NCBI RefSeq assembly: GCF_006715565.1
Contig: NZ_VFNL01000001.1
Span: 868,001-932,000, forward strand
Direction of reading: 5' to 3'
DNA from: Microbacterium sp. SLBN-154
GTDB taxonomy: Bacteria; Actinomycetota; Actinomycetes; Actinomycetales; Microbacteriaceae
Length of the DNA stretch: 64,000 nucleotides
Positions 44,310 to 53,561 of the stretch are shown in pieces (positions within the stretch are counted from its first letter, which is position 1; every line of letters begins with the position of its first letter). The translations under genes and the position numbers were made by a program. Under the pieces are notes generated by a model. It worked only from the letters and a program-made list of their open reading frames with translations, made no database searches and was not told the DNA's origin.

Positions 44310-47300
44310 GTGCTCGACGCAACAACGTTTGACGAGCTTCGCATCGGCCTCGCCACGGCCGACGACATCCGCCGCTGGTCGTTCGGCGAGGTCAAGAAGC
44401 CCGAGACCATCAACTACCGCACGCTCAAGCCCGAGAAGGACGGCCTCTTCGGAGAGCAGATCTTCGGGCCCAGCCGCGACTGGGAGTGCGCCTGCGGCAA
44501 GTACAAGCGCGTCCGCTTCAAGGGCATCGTCTGCGAGCGCTGCGGCGTGGAGGTCACCAAGTCCTCCGTCCGCCGCGAGCGGATGGGTCACATCGAGCTG
44601 GCCGCACCGGTCACCCACATCTGGTACTTCAAGGGCGTGCCCTCGCGCCTGGGGTACCTGCTCGACATGGCGCCGAAGGACCTCGAGAAGGTCATCTACT
44701 TCGCCGCCTACATGGTGATCTCCGTCGATGAAGAGGCGCGCCACCGCGACCTCGCCACGCAGGAGAACAACATCCGCCTGGAGATCAAGACGCTCGGCGA
44801 CCGCCGGGACGCCAAGATCGCCGCGCGCCTTTCCAAGCTGGAGGAGGAGCTCGCCGCACTGGAGGCGGAGGGCGCCAAGGCCGACCAGAAGAAGAAGGTC
44901 AAGGACGCCGCCGAGAAGGACATGGCGCAGGCCCGCAAGCAGGCCGACGACGCCATCGCCAAGCTCGAGCGCGTGTGGGAGGACTTCCGCACCCTCGAGG
45001 TCGGCTCGCTCAAGGGCGAGGACGAGATCTTCCAGGAGCTGCAGGACCGCTTCGGTCAGTACTTCGAGGCCCACATGGGCGCCGAGTCGATCAAGCGTCG
45101 CCTGGAGGCGTTCGACCTGGCCGCCGAGGCGGAGAGCCTGCACCTGCAGATCGCCGAGGGCAAGGGCCAGCGCAAGATCCGTGCGATCAAGCGCCTGAAG
45201 GTCGTCAACTCCTTCCTCCAGACCGGCATGAGCCCCGCCTCGATGGTGCTCGACGTCGTCCCGGTCATCCCGCCGGAGCTGCGCCCGATGGTGCAGCTCG
45301 ACGGTGGCCGCTTCGCGACATCCGATCTGAACGATCTGTACCGTCGCGTGATCAACCGCAACAACCGTCTTCGTCGCCTGATCGACCTCGGCGCTCCCGA
45401 GATCATCGTCAACAACGAGAAGCGGATGCTGCAGGAGGCCGTCGACGCACTGTTCGACAACGGCCGTCGTGGTCGCCCCGTCACGGGTACCGGCAACCGG
45501 GCCCTGAAGTCCCTGAGCGACATGCTCAAGGGAAAGCAGGGTCGGTTCCGCCAGAACCTGCTCGGAAAGCGCGTGGACTACTCGGGCCGTTCGGTCATCG
45601 TCGTGGGTCCCCAGCTGAAGCTGCACCAGTGTGGTCTGCCCAAGCAGATGGCCCTCGAGCTGTTCAAGCCGTTCGTCATCAAGCGCCTGATCGACCTCGG
45701 GCACTCGCAGAACATCAAGGCCGCCAAGCGCGCCGTCGAGCGCACCCGTCCCGAGGTCTGGGACGTGCTCGAGGAGATCATCCGCGAGCGTCCGGTTCTG
45801 CTGAACCGCGCGCCCACGCTGCACCGTCTGGGCATCCAGGCGTTCGAGCCGCAGCTCGTCGAGGGCAAGGCCATCCAGCTCCACCCGCTCGTGTGTGCGG
45901 CATTCAACGCCGACTTCGACGGTGACCAGATGGCCGTGCACCTGCCGCTGTCGGTCGAGGCCCAGGCCGAGGCCCGCATCCTGATGCTCGCCTCGAACAA
46001 CATCCTGAAGCCGTCGGACGGCCGCCCGGTGACCCTGCCCTCGCAGGACATGATCATCGGCCTCCACCACCTCACCACGGTGAAGGAGGGCGCCGCGGGC
46101 GAGGGTCGCGTGTTCGGCTCGGTCTCCGAGGCGATCCTGGCGAAGGACGAGGGCACCCTCGACCTGCAGGCGAAGGTCCGCATCCGCATCCCCGGCCTCG
46201 CCTTCCTCGAGGGCGAGGCTCCCGAGGGCTACGAGCGTCACGGCCTCGTCGACACCTCGCTCGGCCAGGCGATCTTCAACGACGCGCTGCCCAAGGGCTA
46301 CCCGTTCGTGCGCGAGCAGGCCGACAAGGGCAAGCTCTCGCAGATCGTCAACAAGCTCGCCGAGGAGTACCCCAAGGTGGAGGTCGCCGCGACGCTCGAC
46401 CGCATCAAGGACGCCGGCTTCTACTGGGCCACGCGTTCGGGTGTGACGGTCGCCCTCAGCGACATCCTCACCCCGCCGAACAAGGCGGAGATCGTGGGTC
46501 GCTACGAGAAGCAGGCCGCGAAGGTCCAGTCGCAGTTCGAGAAGGGTCTCACCACCGACGCCGAGCGTCGTCAGGAGCTCATCAAGATCTGGACCGAGGC
46601 GACCGACGAGGTCCAGAAGGCGATGCGCGACAACTTCCCCGACGACAACACCATCAACCGGATGGTCTCGTCGGGCGCGCGTGGTAACTGGCTGCAGATC
46701 CGGAACATCGCCGGTATGCGAGGCCTGGTGAACAACCCCAAGGGTGAGATCATCCCGCGTCCGATCATCTCCTCGTACCGCGAGGGGCTGAGTGTGGCGG
46801 AGTACTTCATCGCCACGCACGGTGCCCGTAAGGGTCTGGCCGACACCGCCCTGCGTACCGCCGACTCCGGGTACCTCACCCGTCGTCTCGTGGACGTCTC
46901 GCAGGATGTCATCATCCGCGAGGAGGACTGCGGCACGTCGAAGGGTCTGGAGCTGCCGATCGCCGCTCCCGGCTTCGACGGGACCCTGGTCAAGGACGCC
47001 AACGTCGAGAACTCCGTGTTCGCGCGGACGCTCGCAGCCGACGTGGTCAGCGCCTCCGGCGAGGTGCTCGCCGCGGCGGGCTCGGACGTCGGCGACGTGG
47101 TCATCAACGCGCTGGTCGAGGCGGGTGTGGAGACCATCAAGGTGCGCTCCGTGCTCACCTGCGACTCCGCCGTCGGTGTCTGCGCCCGCTGCTACGGCCG
47201 CTCGCTGGCCACCGGCAAGATGGTCGACATCGGTGAGGCCGTGGGCATCATCGCGGCCCAGTCGATCGGTGAGCCCGGTACCCAGCTGACGATGCGTACC

Positions 47301-48179
47301 TTCCACACCGGTGGTTCGGCGTCGGCGGATGACATCACGCAGGGTCTTCCCCGCGTGCAGGAGCTGTTCGAGGCCCGTACCCCCAAGGGTGCGTCCCCGA
47401 TCGCGGAGGCCGACGGCCGCATCACGATCGAGGAGACCGACAAGAGCAAGAAGATCATCCTCACGCCCGACTCCGGCGACGAGCCGGTCGTCTACCCGGT
47501 GCTCAAGCGTGCGACGCTGCTGGTCGAGGACGGCCAGCACGTCACCGTGGGTCAGCCCCTTCAGGTCGGCACGCTCGACCCCAAGGAGGTCATGCGTGTC
47601 ATGGGTGCCCGCGAGGTGCAGAAGTACCTCGTGAACGGTGTCCAGGGCGTGTACCGCTCGCAGGGTGTGCCGATCCACGACAAGCACATCGAGGTCATCG
47701 TGCGCCAGATGCTGCGGAAGGTCACCGTGGTCGACCACGGCGACACGACGCTGCTCCCCGGCGAGCTGGTCGACCTCAAGCGCTACCAGGGCATCAACCG
47801 CGAAGCGGTCGGCTCGGGCAAGCGTCCGGCGTCGGGTCGTCCCGAGCTCATGGGTATCACCAAGGCGTCGCTCGCCACCGAGTCGTGGCTGTCGGCCGCG
47901 TCGTTCCAGGAGACCACGCGTGTTCTCACGCAGGCCGCCATGGAGGGCAAGAGCGACCCGCTGGTGGGCCTGAAGGAGAACGTCATCATCGGAAAGCTCA
48001 TCCCCGCCGGCACCGGCCTTGCGAAGTACCGCAACGTCGTGGTCGAGGCGACGGAGGAGGCCAAGAGCGAGCGGTACCCCAACCGCATCTTCGCCTCGGA
48101 CGGCGCCTACAGTGACGCGGACCTGAGCTACGTCGACTTCGACAGCTTCTCCACGGACGACTTCGGCACCTACAACTGA
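44310..48179 (+). CDS. rpoC: DNA-directed RNA polymerase subunit beta'
   Basis: 1289 residues, full length. The N-terminal zinc site has [20 protein letters not shown]; the catalytic triad is D535, D537 and D539 in [13 protein letters not shown] helical, charged insertion at about 150-240 ([20 protein letters not shown]) is typical of actinobacteria. GTG 44310 gives the family N-terminus [14 protein letters not shown] and has AGGAGA just before it; six codons of open frame precede it. A strong hairpin terminator follows the stop. Confidence 0.98.
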   Translation: MLDATTFDELRIGLATADDIRRWSFGEVKKPETINYRTLKPEKDGLFGEQIFGPSRDWECACGKYKRVRFKGIVCERCGVEVTKSSVRRERMGHIELAAPVTHIWYFKGVPSRLGYLLDMAPKDLEKVIYFAAYMVISVDEEARHRDLATQENNIRLEIKTLGDRRDAKIAARLSKLEEELAALEAEGAKADQKKKVKDAAEKDMAQARKQADDAIAKLERVWEDFRTLEVGSLKGEDEIFQELQDRFGQYFEAHMGAESIKRRLEAFDLAAEAESLHLQIAEGKGQRKIRAIKRLKVVNSFLQTGMSPASMVLDVVPVIPPELRPMVQLDGGRFATSDLNDLYRRVINRNNRLRRLIDLGAPEIIVNNEKRMLQEAVDALFDNGRRGRPVTGTGNRALKSLSDMLKGKQGRFRQNLLGKRVDYSGRSVIVVGPQLKLHQCGLPKQMALELFKPFVIKRLIDLGHSQNIKAAKRAVERTRPEVWDVLEEIIRERPVLLNRAPTLHRLGIQAFEPQLVEGKAIQLHPLVCAAFNADFDGDQMAVHLPLSVEAQAEARILMLASNNILKPSDGRPVTLPSQDMIIGLHHLTTVKEGAAGEGRVFGSVSEAILAKDEGTLDLQAKVRIRIPGLAFLEGEAPEGYERHGLVDTSLGQAIFNDALPKGYPFVREQADKGKLSQIVNKLAEEYPKVEVAATLDRIKDAGFYWATRSGVTVALSDILTPPNKAEIVGRYEKQAAKVQSQFEKGLTTDAERRQELIKIWTEATDEVQKAMRDNFPDDNTINRMVSSGARGNWLQIRNIAGMRGLVNNPKGEIIPRPIISSYREGLSVAEYFIATHGARKGLADTALRTADSGYLTRRLVDVSQDVIIREEDCGTSKGLELPIAAPGFDGTLVKDANVENSVFARTLAADVVSASGEVLAAAGSDVGDVVINALVEAGVETIKVRSVLTCDSAVGVCARCYGRSLATGKMVDIGEAVGIIAAQSIGEPGTQLTMRTFHTGGSASADDITQGLPRVQELFEARTPKGASPIAEADGRITIEETDKSKKIILTPDSGDEPVVYPVLKRATLLVEDGQHVTVGQPLQVGTLDPKEVMRVMGAREVQKYLVNGVQGVYRSQGVPIHDKHIEVIVRQMLRKVTVVDHGDTTLLPGELVDLKRYQGINREAVGSGKRPASGRPELMGITKASLATESWLSAASFQETTRVLTQAAMEGKSDPLVGLKENVIIGKLIPAGTGLAKYRNVVVEATEEAKSERYPNRIFASDGAYSDADLSYVDFDSFSTDDFGTYN

Positions 48180-48200
48180 GTCGCGTTTCCGCAGTACGCC

Positions 48201-48232
48201 CGAAGGGCCCCGGCATCTGCCGGGGCCCTTCG
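48201..48232 (+). terminator. Strong hairpin terminator of rpoBC
   Basis: CGAAGGGCCCCGGCA (48201-48215) and its exact complement (48218-48232) form a perfect 15-base stem with a two-base formal loop, 21 bases after the rpoC stop. Only weak T content follows, normal for this GC level. Confidence 0.9.
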
Positions 48233-48386
48233 CGTGTCGGCGGGGTGGGGACGGATGCCCCGGCGCGGCGGCGCTGATGCGCGCAACGCGATACGGGCGG
48301 GGCGGACGGGAGAGGTGCGCATCGCGGCGAGCCGTCACATGCGGTGTGGGCGCGCCGCCGTACCGTGGATCCGGAGGTGGAAGAAG

Positions 48387-49004
48387 GTGGCGCGCATCCC
48401 GGGTCGGAGCCTGTGGCTCTCCGCCCCGGTCGGACTTCTCTGCGCGGCGGTCGTCGCAGCACTCGTTTGGCTGGCCGCCCCGATGGTCCCGACCGTGGTG
48501 AGCTGGGCCGGCGACACCCTGCGCGCTGCGACCGCCCGCGCCGAAGCGGCGCCGCCCGACGACCCCCTGGTCGCGGCCCTCGCCGGCGAGGCGCCTCTGG
48601 ACTGCCGGGACATCTACCCCGATGACCTCTGGCGGCAACTCGCCTGGTTCCCGGGGGCGCTGCTCGCCCAGTCGGGGGCGGTCCCCGAGATCGCGACGCC
48701 GCCCCTCGTCGAGGCGCTGGCCCCCGACATCCGCGTCTCGTGCCGGTGGCACACCCGCGACGGTGCGACCCTGCAGACCGCGCTCGCCGCCGTCGCCCCC
48801 GACGCCTCGGCCGCGGGCGAGGCCGCCCTGCGAGGAGCGGGCTTCGCGTGCAGCGCCCTCGCGCCCGGCCTCACCTGCACCCGGACGAGCGCTGACGCGA
48901 TCGAGACGCACGTCTTGCGTGACGGGTGGTGGCTCGTGAGTGTCGAGCGAGGCTGGCACCCCGAGGATTACGCCGGCCGCATCGCGGCGCGGCTCTGGGG
49001 CTGA
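48387..49004 (+). CDS. Exported or anchored four-cysteine protein, unknown function
   Basis: 205 residues. Membrane helix at about 11-39 near the N-terminus, then an outside domain with four cysteines (73, 119, 155, 164). The pattern DC...SCRW...GFxC-x8-C...LRDGWW matches the lipoprotein encoded convergently at 49019, so the two are homologous and probably have two disulfides each. The frame is open 51 codons further, but GTG 48387 has GGAGG ten bases upstream and places the membrane helix correctly. No known family recognised. Confidence 0.7.
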   Translation: MARIPGRSLWLSAPVGLLCAAVVAALVWLAAPMVPTVVSWAGDTLRAATARAEAAPPDDPLVAALAGEAPLDCRDIYPDDLWRQLAWFPGALLAQSGAVPEIATPPLVEALAPDIRVSCRWHTRDGATLQTALAAVAPDASAAGEAALRGAGFACSALAPGLTCTRTSADAIETHVLRDGWWLVSVERGWHPEDYAGRIAARLWG

Positions 49005-49018
49005 CGGGTCCGCGCGCG

Positions 49019-49639
49019 CTACGCGTCGGGCCAGATCGACGAGACGATCGACGCCGTGTAGCCGCTGGGTGCGAGGTTGGAGTACCACGTGTCGATCAGC
49101 AGATCGTCACGCCAGAACAGCGTCCGCCCGTTCATGACGGGATACTCCTCGCTCTCCCACGTCCTCTCGCATCGCGTGCCCCCGTCGGGGGTGTAGCAGG
49201 TGAACCCCTCGTCGGCGGCGAGCTGATTCAGCAGGTCCAGCGCCGGTCCGCGATTGAGGGGGAGGTACGTCGTCTGGAGGGAGGTGGTGTCGGCCTGCGG
49301 ATACCGCCAGAGGCAGACCAGCGACCCATCGGGCTGCGGTCCGAGCGCGCCGCCGTTCGCGGGATCGTTCAGGGGGATGCCCTCGAGTTGCGCCCTCACT
49401 GCCTCCGACAGCGGCGCCTCGCAATCCTCCGGTACGGCGGCAGCCCCCACGGCGACAGACGGCGTGGGGCTGGCGGAGGGAGTGGGAGAACCGGATGCCG
49501 CGGAGGTCGGCGTCGCCGACGCCCCGACCGAGGGGGTGGTCGCGGCCTCGTCGCCCTCCTCGGGCGCGCAGCCGCCGAGAGCCAGAGCGAGAAGAAGGAC
49601 GGATGCCGCCGCTGCCGCGACGACCGCACGGTGCGCCAT
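49019..49639 (-). CDS. Four-cysteine lipoprotein, unknown function
   Basis: 206 residues. Signal peptide with lipobox ending at Cys24 (LALGGC), a Ser/Thr/Pro/Ala linker (about 30-70) and a folded domain with Cys 73, 109, 148 and 157. It shares the cysteine spacing (eight residues between the last pair) and the motifs CLWR, GFTC, RCERT and FWRDD with the neighbouring gene at 48387. ATG 49639 is chosen over GTG 49645 because TAGAGT lies six bases upstream. Convergent with its homologue, 14 bases apart. Confidence 0.75.
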   Translation of the reverse strand: MAHRAVVAAAAASVLLLALALGGCAPEEGDEAATTPSVGASATPTSAASGSPTPSASPTPSVAVGAAAVPEDCEAPLSEAVRAQLEGIPLNDPANGGALGPQPDGSLVCLWRYPQADTTSLQTTYLPLNRGPALDLLNQLAADEGFTCYTPDGGTRCERTWESEEYPVMNGRTLFWRDDLLIDTWYSNLAPSGYTASIVSSIWPDA

Positions 49640-49651
49640 GGCCACACTCTA
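49640..49651 (-). promoter_or_regulatory. Putative leaderless promoter -10 of the lipoprotein gene
   Basis: TAGAGT (49651-49646, minus strand) ends six bases before ATG 49639. Confidence 0.5.
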
Positions 49652-49706
49652 CGAACCCACCGCGACGGCTCTGTGCGACGCGCGGGAGAAGCCTCGTCGG
49701 TCGCAT

Positions 49707-49722
49707 ATTCCGATCCCGGAAT
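49707..49722. promoter_or_regulatory. Inverted repeat upstream of the lipoprotein/membrane protein pair
   Basis: ATTCCG-ATCC-CGGAAT has six-base arms in the 216-base divergent gap. Possible operator; the rest of the gap shows nothing clear apart from a TAGTTT hexamer near 49811. Confidence 0.35.
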
Positions 49723-49855
49723 GACGCGAGAGGGTTCGGTTTGCGCCAGTTCGGCGAATCGGTACGCCGCCGCGCGGCACGCCTGCACGATTCGGGGCGT
49801 CGGTGCCGCTAGTTTCGCTCTGCGGGGCGCCAGTCCCGCGTGAGGAGTGCGAACG

Positions 49856-50974
49856 ATGAGTGATTCGAAGTCGTCGTACGGCGACCCCGTCGAGGAGCCC
49901 CGTCCGGCGGACGATGACGTCGTCACGCGCGCGAACGAAGGCCTCGCCGATGCCGAAGCCGCCCGCGAGGCCGCGGTGCGCGAGGACGCCGCCCGTGCGG
50001 CCGACCAGGCCGACCCCGGCCACCCCGCCGACGGCTCGCACCACGACTCCGCCGTGCGCACTGACGGGGGCGACGACCGCGCCGCAGCGTCGGTACCCGC
50101 CGCGGACGACCGGCCCTACGCTCCGACGAGCGAGCCCGCCACCGCCCGGTGGGACGCCCCCGGCGACCGCGACGCCTCCGACTACCGCGACGACGCCGAG
50201 CGCGACCGTTTCGCGGCGTACGAGGCCTCGGCCGACACCTCCGCCGACCGCTCCGTCGCGCCCGCCGCCGCCGCAGGTGCCGCCGCCGGTGCCGCCGCGG
50301 CATCCTCGCGCCCGCAGGTGACCCCGAGCGAACCCGCCTCAGACCGCGGATATGACGCCCCCACCGTCGTCTCCGCCCCCCTTCCGCCGCAGCAGACCGC
50401 GGCGCCGCAGCCGATCTTCGTGCAGGCGCCCGAGGCGCCCCGGCCCCGCGGCAACCGCGCCGCGGCCGGCGCCATCGGTCTCCTGGCCGCGCTGGCGTTC
50501 GGGCTGCTCTACCTCGCCGCGTGGGTGGGCCTCGGCGCCCTCGCGGGCGACGTCACGGTCGACACCTTCGCCTCGACGACCCTTGCGGCCCTCGCGAGCT
50601 GGTCGCTGTGGATCCCTGTTCTGGTCTTTTTCATCGCGTTCTGGCTGCTCGGCGCCATCATCAACCGCGGCCGCTGGGGCTCGTGGGTGATCTTCGGACT
50701 GCTGGTGGGCTTCGCCGCGTGGGCGGGCCACATCCTGGGCCAGCTCTTCCAGGCGCCGTTCTGGACGCTCACTGCCCGCGAGGGTGCCGAGATCACGGCC
50801 GAGCAGGTGCTCGCACCCCTGGCGATCGTGGCGTTCATCCTCGGACGCGAGCTCACGATCTGGTTCGGCGCGTGGGTGGCATCGCGAGGACGGCGGGTCA
50901 CCGAGCTGAACGACGAGGCGCAGCGCGAGTACGAGCGCACGCTCGAGGCGGGGCCCCAGCTCGTTCGGCAGTGA
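49856..50974 (+). CDS. Membrane protein with long acidic disordered N-terminus
   Basis: 372 residues. The first 200 are rich in Asp, Ala, Pro and Glu and look disordered; an Ala-rich run lies near 133-148. Four membrane helices follow (about 203-227, 242-266, 276-298, 315-330), then a short basic tail. No family recognised. GAGGAG lies nine bases before ATG 49856, and three codons of open frame before it are ignored. It precedes another membrane protein gene by 61 bases. Confidence 0.75.
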   Translation: MSDSKSSYGDPVEEPRPADDDVVTRANEGLADAEAAREAAVREDAARAADQADPGHPADGSHHDSAVRTDGGDDRAAASVPAADDRPYAPTSEPATARWDAPGDRDASDYRDDAERDRFAAYEASADTSADRSVAPAAAAGAAAGAAAASSRPQVTPSEPASDRGYDAPTVVSAPLPPQQTAAPQPIFVQAPEAPRPRGNRAAAGAIGLLAALAFGLLYLAAWVGLGALAGDVTVDTFASTTLAALASWSLWIPVLVFFIAFWLLGAIINRGRWGSWVIFGLLVGFAAWAGHILGQLFQAPFWTLTAREGAEITAEQVLAPLAIVAFILGRELTIWFGAWVASRGRRVTELNDEAQREYERTLEAGPQLVRQ

Positions 50975-51035
50975 GCCGGGCGCGCTGAGGCGACGAGGCC
51001 GGAACGCGGGCGACGGCCGGCAGTGACGGGGTGAC

Positions 51036-51575
51036 GTGATCGAGCCTGTCGACGACCGCCCCCGCGTGCCGGTGCCCCCGCTCGTCGCGGTGACGTTCGC
51101 GACCGTCGGATATGTCGCCCTCATGATCTTCGGGCTGGGGATGACCAGCCTCGCCCTCGATCGCAGCGTCATCGAGGTGCAGGGTCTCGGTCCGCTCCCG
51201 GGGGTCTTCGCCGCCACCGCCTCGACGCTCGCGGTCGCCGCCGTCCTGCTGAGCGTCATGCCGCGTCCCCTCCTTCCGCAACCCGATGCCCCGCCCCCCG
51301 CGAATGCCTCGGCTTCGCCCCGCTACTCCGTCGCCCTGTGGACGGCGCTCGGCGCCTACCTCGGCTACGTCGTCGTGGTCTGGATCGCCGTCGTCGCCTC
51401 GGGGGAGGAGCTGAGCACCGCCTCCACCGTGGCCGGCGGCATCGCAGCATCCTGGTTCGGCCTCGTCCTCGCCGCCGCCGGGGCGATCGCCGGGGTCAGC
51501 GGCGTGGCGATGGTGCGCACCCGCGGCGGCCGGCCGCAGTGGCCCTGGGAGGGGGAGGAGCGGGATGACGCATGA
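51036..51575 (+). CDS. Uncharacterised four-helix membrane protein
   Basis: 179 residues: helices at about 14-38, 53-74, 98-120 and 130-154, short Pro/Ala loop at 78-92, and a charged C-terminus. No family recognised. GTG start without a strong Shine-Dalgarno. It ends 31 bases before the next gene, which appears to have its own promoter inside that gap. Confidence 0.65.
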   Translation: MIEPVDDRPRVPVPPLVAVTFATVGYVALMIFGLGMTSLALDRSVIEVQGLGPLPGVFAATASTLAVAAVLLSVMPRPLLPQPDAPPPANASASPRYSVALWTALGAYLGYVVVVWIAVVASGEELSTASTVAGGIAASWFGLVLAAAGAIAGVSGVAMVRTRGGRPQWPWEGEERDDA

Positions 51576-51594
51576 CGCCGCCGATCCGCAGGGA

Positions 51595-51606
51595 TACCGT
51601 GTAGGA
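51595..51606 (+). promoter_or_regulatory. Putative leaderless promoter -10
   Basis: TACCGT (51595-51600) ends six bases before GTG 51607. This decides the start of the gene below, whose frame is open to ATG 51565. Confidence 0.5.
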
Positions 51607-52266
51607 GTGGAGCGGTCGCTCGAGACCCAGGTCAGTCAGGCGGTGGACGCCTGGCTGCGGTGGTTGCCGCGGTGGGAGCCGGCGACCCATCGGGGACGCG
51701 TGGCTCCGTGCCGACGCTGCTTCGGCTCTCCCGTCCTGTCGGCAGCCGGGCTCGGCGCCGACGTCCCCCACGGGGTGCAGCACGGTCTTTCGACCCGTAT
51801 CAAGACGATCGTCGACCACGCCGTCGCGGAGTACACCGCCGTGAACCTCCCGATGCTGCAGGCCGAGCTCGACCAGCAGGCCGCCCGCAACCGCGCGCGC
51901 AGCTACCGGCCCGCCGAAGGGCTCGAGCCCGAGTTCGAGGGCCTGCCGCTCGATCCGGAGCCGACGCCCGGCGCGCCGTTCCTGTTCACCCTGTCAGGTC
52001 TCGCCGCCCAGGCCGATTCGGATGTGCCCGAGCTTCCCCCGCTCACCGAGGAAGCCAAGGCGGCGCTCCGCCAGGAGGTGGGGCTCGCCGACGACTACGC
52101 CAACATGGTCGGGCGCGAGGTCTGCACCATCCTGCTGCACCATCGCCTGCGCATCCAGGCCGGAGTCACCGAGTACGTCGAGCCCCAGATCGAGGCGATG
52201 CTCGACGAGCTGACCCGGTCGCTCGACGCTCCGTTCGACCCGAACGACCCCCATCCCCTTCCCTGA
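51607..52266 (+). CDS. Uncharacterised soluble protein with a Cys-x2-Cys motif
   Basis: 219 residues, no signal or membrane helix. APCRRCFGSP near residues 36-45 is a short Cys pair that could bind metal with a later Cys/His, though no full zinc site is seen. The C-terminal half is helical, with GREVCTILLHHRLRIQAG. No family recognised. I chose GTG 51607 because of the hexamer six bases upstream; ATG 51565, with GGGGGAGGAG before it and overlapping the previous gene, is the alternative. Confidence 0.7.
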   Translation: MERSLETQVSQAVDAWLRWLPRWEPATHRGRVAPCRRCFGSPVLSAAGLGADVPHGVQHGLSTRIKTIVDHAVAEYTAVNLPMLQAELDQQAARNRARSYRPAEGLEPEFEGLPLDPEPTPGAPFLFTLSGLAAQADSDVPELPPLTEEAKAALRQEVGLADDYANMVGREVCTILLHHRLRIQAGVTEYVEPQIEAMLDELTRSLDAPFDPNDPHPLP

Positions 52267-52348
52267 GCGGGGGTGCGGGTCTGCACGGATCCGAACGCCG
52301 TTACCGAGGCTCTCCGCAGCCCTGGACGAGGGTGCAGGCAGGCTTTGT

Positions 52349-52354
52349 TAGCAT
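52349..52354 (+). promoter_or_regulatory. Possible -10 of the kinase/Ig/MoxR operon
   Basis: TAGCAT lies about 70 bases before GTG 52425 in the 158-base gap after the preceding gene. No clear -35. Confidence 0.3.
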
Positions 52355-52424
52355 GGCCGGGTTTCCAGCGTCGTTGCGCTGTGATCCCGCCGGTCGGCGG
52401 GCGGATGTGCGGGGAGGGGATACG

Positions 52425-53561
52425 GTGACGACTCGCCTGCCCTCCGCACCACCGATCCTGCCGGGACTGTCGTACATCCGGCCCCTCGGCTCGGGCGGTT
52501 TCGCCGACGTCTTCCTCTACGGGCAGGACATGCCCCGTCGGGATGTCGCGGTGAAGGTCCTCCCCAGCGACGTGGGCGACCCCGAGCTGCGGCGCATGTT
52601 CAACGCCGAGGCCGACGTCCTCGCCCATCTGTCGGCGCACCCGTCGATCGTGACGGTCTATCAGGCCGGGATCTCGGCCGACGGCCGCCCGTACATCGTG
52701 ATGGAGTACTGCCCCGGCTCCCTCGCCCAGCGCTACCGGATCGAGCGGATGCCGGTGGACGAGGTCCTCACCATCGGTGTGAAGATGGCCAGCGCCCTGG
52801 AGTCCGCCCACCGGGCGGGGCTCGTGCACCGCGACGTCAAGCCCAGCAACATCCTCGTGACCACCTTCGGCGCCCCGGTGCTCGCCGACTTCGGCATCTC
52901 CTCCTCGCTCGCACGGGTGACCGCCGGGGAGGTGCTGGCGATGTCGATCCCGTGGAGTGCCCCCGAGGTGGTCGCCGAGGAGACGGCGGGGACGATCGCC
53001 AGTGAGGTGTGGAGTCTCGGCGCCACGATCTACTCGCTGCTGGCGGGCCACAGTCCGTTCGAGCGGCGCGAGAAGGGCCAGAACACGAAGGAGCTGCTCC
53101 GCCGTCGCATCGCCAAGGCCAGCTACACCCCGATCAACCGCGGCGACGTGCCCGATGCGCTGCAGGACGTGCTGTCCCGCGCGATGAGTCGCGATCCGCG
53201 CGAGCGGTACGCCACCTCGAGGGAGGTCGCCGACGCGCTCCGCGAGGTCCAGGCGGGGCTCGGCCTGTCGCCGACCCCCCTGGAGGTGCCGGTGGCCGAC
53301 TGGGCCGCCAGCGGCGGCATCGACCTCTCCGACGACGCCCTGCGGGGCCCTGCCCGCAGCCGTCTCGAGCGAGAGGTGACCCGCAAGCGGACCGCGACGA
53401 CGGGGGTCGCGTCGCTGCTGCGGGACGAGGACACCTCGCTGTCGTCGCCCGCCCCCGCGCCCGCACCCCACCGCGCCCTGCCGTGGATCCTCGGCGGTGC
53501 CGGCGCCGCCGCGCTCGTCGCGGTCGTCCTCGCCGCGCTCCGCGTGGCAGGGGTGCTGTGA
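52425..53561 (+). CDS. Membrane-anchored Ser/Thr protein kinase
   Basis: 378 residues. Complete Hanks-type kinase domain: glycine loop LGSGGFADVF (21-30), K44, E62, HRDVKPSN (135-142) with catalytic D137, DFG (155-157) and APE (179-181). One helix (about 350-372) ends the protein, so unlike PknB it has no PASTA or other sensor outside the cell. A basic juxtamembrane stretch precedes it. The start GTG 52425 has GGAGGGG six bases upstream. Its stop overlaps the start of the 2005-residue protein (TGATG), suggesting that protein or its partners are kinase targets. Confidence 0.92.
   Translation: MTTRLPSAPPILPGLSYIRPLGSGGFADVFLYGQDMPRRDVAVKVLPSDVGDPELRRMFNAEADVLAHLSAHPSIVTVYQAGISADGRPYIVMEYCPGSLAQRYRIERMPVDEVLTIGVKMASALESAHRAGLVHRDVKPSNILVTTFGAPVLADFGISSSLARVTAGEVLAMSIPWSAPEVVAEETAGTIASEVWSLGATIYSLLAGHSPFERREKGQNTKELLRRRIAKASYTPINRGDVPDALQDVLSRAMSRDPRERYATSREVADALREVQAGLGLSPTPLEVPVADWAASGGIDLSDDALRGPARSRLEREVTRKRTATTGVASLLRDEDTSLSSPAPAPAPHRALPWILGGAGAAALVAVVLAALRVAGVL

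Noticed and set aside
44307..49088. Very long open frame (about 1590 codons) antisense to rpoC
   Set aside because: It mirrors rpoC codon bias: in high-GC DNA the antisense frame of strongly biased genes lacks stops. Composition is Asp/Leu/Gly/Val-rich low complexity with no domain.
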